A DNA stretch of 64,000 nt, taken from contig NC_062235.1 in the NCBI RefSeq assembly GCF_905475465.1, forward strand, positions 258,001 to 322,000, given 5' to 3'. Below the pieces are notes generated by a model that saw nothing but the letters and a program-made list of their open reading frames with translations, had not been told where the DNA came from and did not search any database. This DNA comes from Pieris napi (lineage: Eukaryota; Arthropoda; Insecta; Lepidoptera; Pieridae). The number at the start of each line of letters is the position of its first letter. Positions within the stretch are counted from its first letter, which is position 1. Of this stretch, positions 51,601 through 60,600 are shown one piece after another. Made by a program: the position numbers and the translations under genes.

Positions 51601-54600
51601 GGGCCGTGGTCGAAAATTGGGCCGTGGTCCAAAATTGGTGTTTCATAGACTTGCGCTACGGGAGCGACCTCCTGGACTTGCTCGATCACTGGGGCCGGTT
51701 CGACAATAGCGGGAGCCTGAATGATCGCCGGGGCGGCTACGGCTACCGAATTAATGTTGGGTCCGGATTTCCTGACCACGGCGTTGAAGCCCCTCAGAGC
51801 GTCGGCCGTGTACTCCACGGTACGTACGTTTCCATCGGGTTCCACGAGAGAGTACGCTCCGCGAACCTGGTCGCCGTTACGTGCTTCCCATTGCGCTTTG
51901 TTGTCGCCGGTCGATGGATCGTTGACAGCGTAATTGAAGCTGTAGTTGGGGTTTGGCTGGAAAAAATTTCATTTGAGTATAGTCAATTCGAATTGGTTAG
52001 TAGTGTGGTTATGAAAATTACTACTCACAATGCTCTCTACAGAGTGAACGGGAATCAGACCCAGTCCATGTGGGTTGGCGAATGCCGCTGCAACGATCGC
52101 CAAAAAGCAGGATACCTGCACATAAAGTATAAATTAAAACCAACATAGGACTTTCCATTGCAAGAGTTTCCAGACATAATGGAAGGAAATTTACCGCCAA
52201 ATACGAGTTCATGGTGCTGACAATGTGTCCCAATGAGCAAACGAAGTGCACTGTGCCTTTGTCAACAAAATCGTGCTTATTTATACTACCGCTAATTAAG
52301 TAGCCCGGTTTTGTCAAACCTTTCCGGATCGATTGTCTTCACTTTTTCACCAGTCCGACAGCTCTGTTTCGCTTCTAATGTACATAACTTGTTCGTGTGT
52401 CCTAGAAAAGTGTGTATATAGGCATACTAGTATTTTATTTTTTGCATTTTGTTGTAATTCGTAGTTTTGAATATTCATGTAAACGATCCTGAAACGGAAA
52501 TCGCTGGTAGGCACAACTATGTAGATACTAAAATAAATGTTATTTTAGTAAAATCTATTTAAAGCTTGCGTAGACCATATTTCATTTATTATTGTTTCTT
52601 TAGTAAAAGATTAAGTGAATATATTGTTACATATATAGCGTTTATTATGTTATATATCTAAGAGATAAACCTACTTGCCGATAAACGCTTGTCATCTTTT
52701 AAACACTATTTAAAATATTCATTTAGCGAGAGGTGTTTAAGTAAATATCAGAATTGAAAGCTGTTCCTAAATCTGACCACTGTTTATGATTATATGTCTT
52801 GTTAAAATAAGAACATTGATCACTTGTAAATGATCTAATGTATAGTGGCTAGGACAATTATTATACATAATTATATTTATTTACACTTTATTACCTTATA
52901 AATAAACATACATATAAAAAAAAACAAAAAAGCAGGTTACATAATTTGTAAGGCAACGGGCGGCCTTATCGCTAACAAGCGATTTCCTACAGTAGGTAAA
53001 GTACAAGATGTGCATTATTAACAAAAATAAACCTCAAAATAATACATAACTATAACTAAAAAAAAGTAAAATCTAGAGAAAAAATAAAAATATGTATGAA
53101 CAAAAATTTAAAAGCCAATCAAAAGGTTAACTGATTCACAAGTAACTAGGAGTTTTAGGATTAAAAAGAAATATTAGGTAATGTGAAAATAATTGTGTTA
53201 GTTAATTAAGGCCCACGACAGTCTAACTATTTAGTCAGATTGCATCGGTAAGGGGGCAAGAAATCTAATTATGGCTGTTAGCTCATATAACCTATGATAT
53301 AAAAATGTTTGGAGATATTGTTTCTCTCTTATAGATCAACAAAAATCGATACAAAGAGTCGATGCCAATTAAGTATAATTACTACATATAATGTTATTGT
53401 ACGGTTCGTGGGTCATCGGGGTGCTTTAAATAATAGAGGATTTTATTTTTACTCCATATTGACCGCACGAGTACAACAATAAAATATAAGCGAAATAATG
53501 AAATGTTAATTGCTATGTAACAGTTGAAGTTGAAGATACTCTCGAGGCGATTACTGCGACGATTTAGGAAATCGCCATGCTTATAAAACTAAAAAAGCCT
53601 GAGTGTGCAAAATATATATATAACTGGCTCGTCAAGGCTGTACGCCTTGACGAGCCAGTTATATATATATTATATAGTTTTTAAGCGTGAATTATTATAA
53701 AGCTTTTATAATTTTTATTCTTTGGACTTTTAGCAGAAAACTTTTAAAATACTTTGTGGCTTTTTTGACTTCTTCAGTAACGATATGCAAAGCATTTTAA
53801 AAGGTTTTCTTCCATTTCCGAGCAGGTTGATGAATGGCGAATTGGCGTATCTGATAATTATCATTAAATATATAGGTTAATTGTCATTTGCTACGGACCT
53901 ATCTCTGACTCTACTCTTGTAATATTCTTTGTATTCATTGCTAGATTATCGGATTTTCAAGGGTATAATAAAACAATGCTGTCATTTGTATTTCTTTATT
54001 TCACTTTGTTGCTAATTAATTTCTTCGAAAAGCATTACTGTATTTCTCTGTAAATATTTTTGGTAATACTTGAATATTTATATTTAATTTTATCGGTGTG
54101 ATTTCTTTATTAACAACGTTTTGCCGAACAATGAAATGGGTCCAGTAACCACCTTGTGGAGGTGCCCATTAATATATTTACGTGCTATTAGGGTGGCCTG
54201 AACGTCCTTAGGTGCGCCATGAAAAGGTCGCCAACCACCATAGGTCCCCGTGATAGGGTCCCAAGGGTGGCTCCCTCTTTCGAAAACTACCTTTGAAACA
54301 CCAATAGGTAATGCCGCTGCACCTAATCCATACGCTGAAGGGACTTCGATATTATGGCCTATCTCTTGACGAATCTCGACATGAGGTTGTAGATGAACTT
54401 TTTGTGGTATTCCTATATGAGCTGGTGGAGGTGGAGGCAATGGAATGGGTATGGGCAATGGATGAACTGTTTGTTCGGTAACATGAGACACTACTGGATT
54501 GAGAATTAGCGGAACATTTTGAACAATTTTTGTCGGATGTACGCTGTTTCCTATCTTCTTTACAACCGCGGTGAAACCCTTCACGTCGTTAGCGTTATAT

Positions 54601-57600
54601 TCCACAATTCTGATCGATCCGTCTGGCTCTTGGAGTGAGTAAGCGCCGTTGACTTCGGGGCCGTTTCTGGTCTCCCAGTGAGCTTTTTTATCGTTTGTAT
54701 GAGGGTCGTAGACTGCGTAGTTAAAGGCGTATTGGGGATGGTGCTGTAATAACAAAAAACTATGAAAATTCAATAAATAGCTAAGAAAATAAATACTTCT
54801 ATCTTTTTCTATTATGTATTTTTACTCGGTAAACGCTAGGTTAAGGCACGCATATTTTTGCGTCAGTTTTATTGCGTTGCAGTTAAATAATGTGATTTCT
54901 ACGTCCATTGAATAATCCAGCAACCAAAGCGGCTCCAAGACAAACCGATATTTACATTCTTGAAAAATGTCCTGCACTCTTATTACATGCCCATGGTTCT
55001 ACTTACAGCATTCTCGATTGTGGTGATTGGCAAAATTGCATGAGTTGCTAGAGGACTACAAATAGTAGTCCCTATAAACTTTACTAGTAAAACGCTTTGA
55101 ATCTGAAAATAAATATTTGTTAAATATTTTACGCTGGTATAAGAACATCCCATGAAGGCTTCAAACAAAAAACTGATTAATTACCAAAAGCAGCCGACAC
55201 ATATTGCTCGCTGGTCGCTGCGAATTGTTAAATGTTTCATTATCTGGTTGTAGGCTTTTTATAAACACAAATACAGCACGCCGAATGTTATGTGTGATGC
55301 AGTGGTACTGGTTTTGAACATATATGGTTACGTGCAAGTCTTTCATATTCATCCCCGATGTAATATTCAGATGAAAAAACATATATTACTACCATTTTTA
55401 TATAATCTGTTTATTTTACGAATATAGTGGATAAATAAAACGACTCGTAACTACCACATCACGTGGTTAGTGTTTTATTCATGCTATCTTGACTGACATA
55501 ATGCCATACATTAGAAATATAAATATCTTACACTAAGCTTTTTTTTAAAGCGAGAAAAGAATCTCGCAAACAAGGACGACTTAAAACGAAGGTTTGCCAG
55601 TTAATGGTAAGCGGCGTTTAAAACGTTATTCAGTTCCGCATTCCCATCACTAGTGGTAGCTTAGTGGAGAGGAATACAAATAGTTTGAACCGAGGGAGTC
55701 GTATCCTCCGAGAGGACCGTACGGTATCGGTTCAGGAATGGGAATTCGCTGTCGAGGCAAGTACGGGGCCGGGTGCAAGGAAGGCAGAGGTATCGGTAAA
55801 GGCAATGGCGCTGGCAGAGGTGCAGGCAGAATGGGCGCGGGGGCTGGGTAGATCGGTGCCGGTACCACACGTGGAATCGGAAGGACCTCTTTCACGACAG
55901 CTGGGATTGCTGATTTGTATATTGAGGCAGAAGAATACGCTCCGGGACTGTAGGGCTTGCTGTAGTATGGAGCGCTCGATAGACCGCCAAGGCCGGCCAC
56001 CGGGCCTACAGTAAGGGGAGCCGCCGCGTAGCCTAAGGTCGGAATGGGTGCTTTGTAGATCGGTTTTGATTCTGGGTGAAGGTTAGGTCCGATTCGTTTA
56101 ACGACCGCATTAAAACCAGATTTGTCGTCCGCTCGGTATTCCACTACTCGTATGCTGCCATCTGGCTCCACCAACGAATATGCACCTGAATCAGAACAAT
56201 CAAGTGTTATTTCCTAATTATTAATTATATCAAAGTAATGGCATTATCGGAAATTAAGATTACCGGTTACTACGTCGCCATCACGTTTTTCCCATTGCGC
56301 TTTGTTGTCACCGGTGTGAGGATCTCTTACGGCGTACTCGAATGCATAACTTGGGTAGGCCTGAAACGCGCATTAATTAAACAAGGGCTACTCAAACTTA
56401 TTATAAATTTACTAATAAATCCTTTACATAGTAATCCGCAGAAGCATGCCCTGGTGCGTAAACTAATCCTTCTAGCCCATTAGCTCTCGCCGGCCCGGAT
56501 AGCGCCAGGAGGCACGATATCTGCAATATTATAGAGATTTAAAACTCGTTAAAAAGAATGAGTTTTTGGAGGGCAAAACACTGACCGCAAGAATGTACTT
56601 CATGATTACCGAGTACTGGTCACTTGGCGTCAAAAACGTACTGGTTTCGGAAAGAGCAACGATGCCCATTTATAGGCTTGCTAGACCTTCATAAACTTAC
56701 GTCTGCCGGATGTCGAATGTTTCATGCATGCCGTTGGCTGCAACAACAATCGCTGGGGGTTGCATCAGGCATCCTCATTTTCATAGAACCTTCAGTCGGT
56801 GAAAACGCTCATTCGAATAAATGATCCGGACGAATTGGGCGCTATTTTAAACAACTAGGCTCGATGCCGCCGTAATGCTAATTATAACATTTTTGCACAT
56901 AATTAGACTGATGTTATAACATATTTTCCTTATGATTAAATCAATAGATATGGGTTATGAGTCTATGAAGCGTGACGGCGTTGATGCAATGTTTGCAAAC
57001 GAATATGCCTTGCTCTAATTACTATTATTCATAGAAGTTTGCCGACTTCTGTACCGAAGACGTTGAACTGACTGAACGAAGTATGCGCACGCGACGGATG
57101 CGTCGGTCGGTCAATAACATAATAGTGACTTCACTGTCTTATGTAATTTGTGTAATATTATTCAATGTTCCGTTAATACGGCTTACTTATTAGTGAACTT
57201 AGAATATATTATATATTTTCACTATTATTGAATGCGTAAAGAATTTAATTATTAAATGTAACATAGTCCAGAATGTAATTGCACAACTAATTATCGTCTT
57301 TAATCATGCATAAATAGTCAATTATAAATGCAATATCGCCGATTCGTACACGCGTTGTATTTAGAAGAAATCTTGTAAGATTCCTCAATTATTGGTTAAA
57401 TACTGAATCCATCAACAACTACTAAAGTTTTCTGATTGAAAAATAATGTCAATCCCACGATCCACAAATTGGGCCTTTTCTGGTCGGACAAAACCTTCAG
57501 TCGGTTGACAAAATCTAAATACTTTGCAGGCGTACAGCTGCCTCCCAGCTACAGTTTTAGCGTCGTGTGTTGAGAGCGTATGGTCTTCTGGCAAGAGTAA

Positions 57601-60600
57601 TGGTGCGCAGACGCAATTATCTCGTGCTCTGTGGCTGTGGTGCGGCGCACTCGGGGCACGTGTGTGGTTACCTTTATTACCAAGAGAGGCCACAAGGAGA
57701 CAGGACCCGTCGAGACATACTTTTATGGCGAAGAGGATCATGCTGCCGTTTCATTTGAATATTTATCCATTGAGTAAGTGCAACATTAAAAAAGTGCATG
57801 CGTACAAAACACTTTATTAACGATTAAAGCTATGTATTATTATAAACTTATACTTATTTTACAGAATTTAAAATTATTCCGACGTTTCGCGTGCTTTAGC
57901 TTCAATCCGTTTACAACGTGTTTTCTTTAAATGTGTAAAAGTTATGTTAATAAAAAACAAAGGAAGATATGTTAGGAATTTAATGAATTTAATCGTCTAA
58001 TGTAATCGCTCTCTCCCTTTTCTTCGACAAAAACGCTGCACATCTTCGTGACGTTTTTTAAAAATTTTAACCTCATGCGCCTAAAAAAGTTTCACTTCAA
58101 AAATATAATTATCTATGATTGTAAAATAAATGTTTCTTTTCAGCGATACTTTTCGACGATGCAATCTTGTTGGGTGCCGAAAACGACACCACCCTGTACG
58201 CTTCAGACTCGAACTCCGTGTTCTCGTTGCCTTTCTGTGTCATCAATAGAACGGTAAGTCAAAGTGTGTAGAATCTTCCGACACGTGGGAGTGATATTGT
58301 ACCAAACTGTATAATCCTCTCTTTAGGTTTAAACTAAAACTTACACCGAACTTGGCGTTCATATTTAAACATCATTTCCAGAGTCAAGTGTACCTGCACC
58401 AAATACTCCGGCAGCTACTCCGCCGCAACCTCGGTTACCACGCCTGGGAGATTGCGCGCTCTTGCTCTCAGTTGCCCTATTTCCCGCATTCCTTAGAGTT
58501 GTTATTGCACGAGGTAAGCTTTTGACGCCACAGAGTTGTTTATCTAAACTATCTAATATGTAAAAGTCTCTCTTATACATTTTTATGCATATTCAGTAAG
58601 TCTGAGAATCGGCTACTCGGCTCACTCCACAAAAAATATTGTTTTTATTTTTTTATGATACAGCATACAAAAATACATACAACCCTTAATTGTCACCGCT
58701 CTACGATCGACCTCTATTTTTTAGTATAGTAGATAGTTATTTTTATTGAACTAAAATTTTGATTTAGAAATAGATGAGGTGTTTGTTTGTTTACTGATAA
58801 TATAATAGTCACAAAGATGTAGTGGTGGTAGTGAGTGGTAATAAAGTTTTGAGTGACACTGGTGTTTTAGGTTCTGGAGGAAGAAGCGACCAGCAAAGAG
58901 CCGATTCCCGACGCCCAGCTTCCCAGCGTCATCGAGTTCGTTCATGAATTTCCCGTTTATCTTCAGGTAACATTTTCTGACTCACAAATTATAACCTCTT
59001 AAAGTTGATGAATGAATATCTGGTTTAATGTATTCGATTGTAATGCTAGACGATAGTGCAATGTGCAAGGAAGACCGAGATAGCGCTTTGGGCGTACCTC
59101 TTCTCGGCGGCCGGAAAACCCAAGGAGCTCTTCCAGGAATGTCTGCAAAGGAAAATGCTGGATACGGCCGCTTCCTACTTAATTATATTACAGGTAACAT
59201 TACGGCTTCAGTTTGTAATCAGAACAGTACATAAAAATTAGACATAGAAATGTGTCCGCATAAAGACACACTTGTTGAAATCAATTCTGTTTATCCTCGA
59301 TTGGAAATAATTTAAAGTATAATATTTTCAGCGAATACCGGTACGTTTATTATATATTATTATTTAATCATAACACGATGATTTTACATAATATGATATG
59401 GGTTCATTCAAGCTGCGCTCGAACAGGCATCTCCCGGACGGGACTGCCAAAAGCACCAAGTATAATAAAAATAAGCTAAATCTCACTCAACATCAGGAAG
59501 TGAAACTTCTTCGGCAAACTAATTTTTAAGTAACTTTAACTTTTTACTTTATTTCCGAGACTTAAACGATCAAAAAAGGAAGATATGTTAGGTATTTAAT
59601 GAATTTAATTGTCATTAAAATATTAAGTTTCATTAATATATTACAAATTATAAATTAAATTTATTTCTTCGGTAATAAAACCATGTGGCATTTTAATTTA
59701 CAATTCCTCATTTGAGATTTCAATAAATTATTTTGCATAAAATATAAAATAGTAATATTTCATAAATTCGACTTTACGAAATTTTAACTTTAAAAATAGA
59801 ATTTCTGTCAGGTTATTCGCCTTTCTCACTCTCTCTCGATCGGTCTCCAGCGCTCTCTTCCTTTTCTTCGACATGAACGCTGCACGTCTTCGGGACGTTT
59901 CATCTGTAAAAATTATACCCTCATTCGCCTAAAGAAGTTTCACTTCAAAAATACACGCTCATGAACCATTCCTGTAATAGAATCTGGAGAGTTCGGCTGT
60001 GAGCAGGCAGCTCGCCACCCAGCTCTTGGACACGGCTCTACAAAACGAGCGATGGGACCTCGCGAGGGACCTGGTGCGCTTTCTGAGAGCTATAGGTAGA
60101 GACAATTATTTCATTTGTTCAGGGTAACTACCCGACTGCAAAATGTGTGAAATTTTCTTGGGTGTCACTTTCAGACCCGAACGACGTCGATTCCCCTCGA
60201 AACTCTGTGAACGTGCAAACGAAGTACGGCCAAGTGGTGCAGTCACAAACGGTCAGCCCCAACGCCGAAGACTTGTCCGTCATATTGGGAACTATGCAGG
60301 TACAGTGGCACACAAAGTTCCATGATTCAACATTTGATATGTATGCATGGAGAAAACAATGTTTTTTTTTTTAAATTATATTTGATTTCTGATAGCATCC
60401 GGCAGACAAAAAACTAAAATCTTTAGTAAATAAAATGTTGACATTATAAGGACCTTATATTATTGTCTTCAAGGCTCATATCTATTATTTTGTTTAAGAT
60501 TATCAAATTTTTTATAACCTTTTCTTAAATCAGGGCCTGAAAGAGATCGCTTATATATAGGGTGTCTCAGTAAGAGTGCACTTTTTCATTTTTAAATAAA

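Larger units (their letters stand above)
52213..54089. other. spacer between nested cuticle genes A and B
   Basis: 1.9 kb with no gene seen. The first part should carry the promoter of gene A (minus strand). It also has a LINE-like tail near 52915-52990 and a perfect hairpin at 53612-53670. Remaining sequence is AT-rich. Confidence 0.5.

Noticed and set aside
57412..57741. 109-codon minus ORF over RIC1 exon 14
   Set aside because: The + frame matches RIC1 (IMLPFHLNIYPL) and keeps phase; the minus ORF is its complement.
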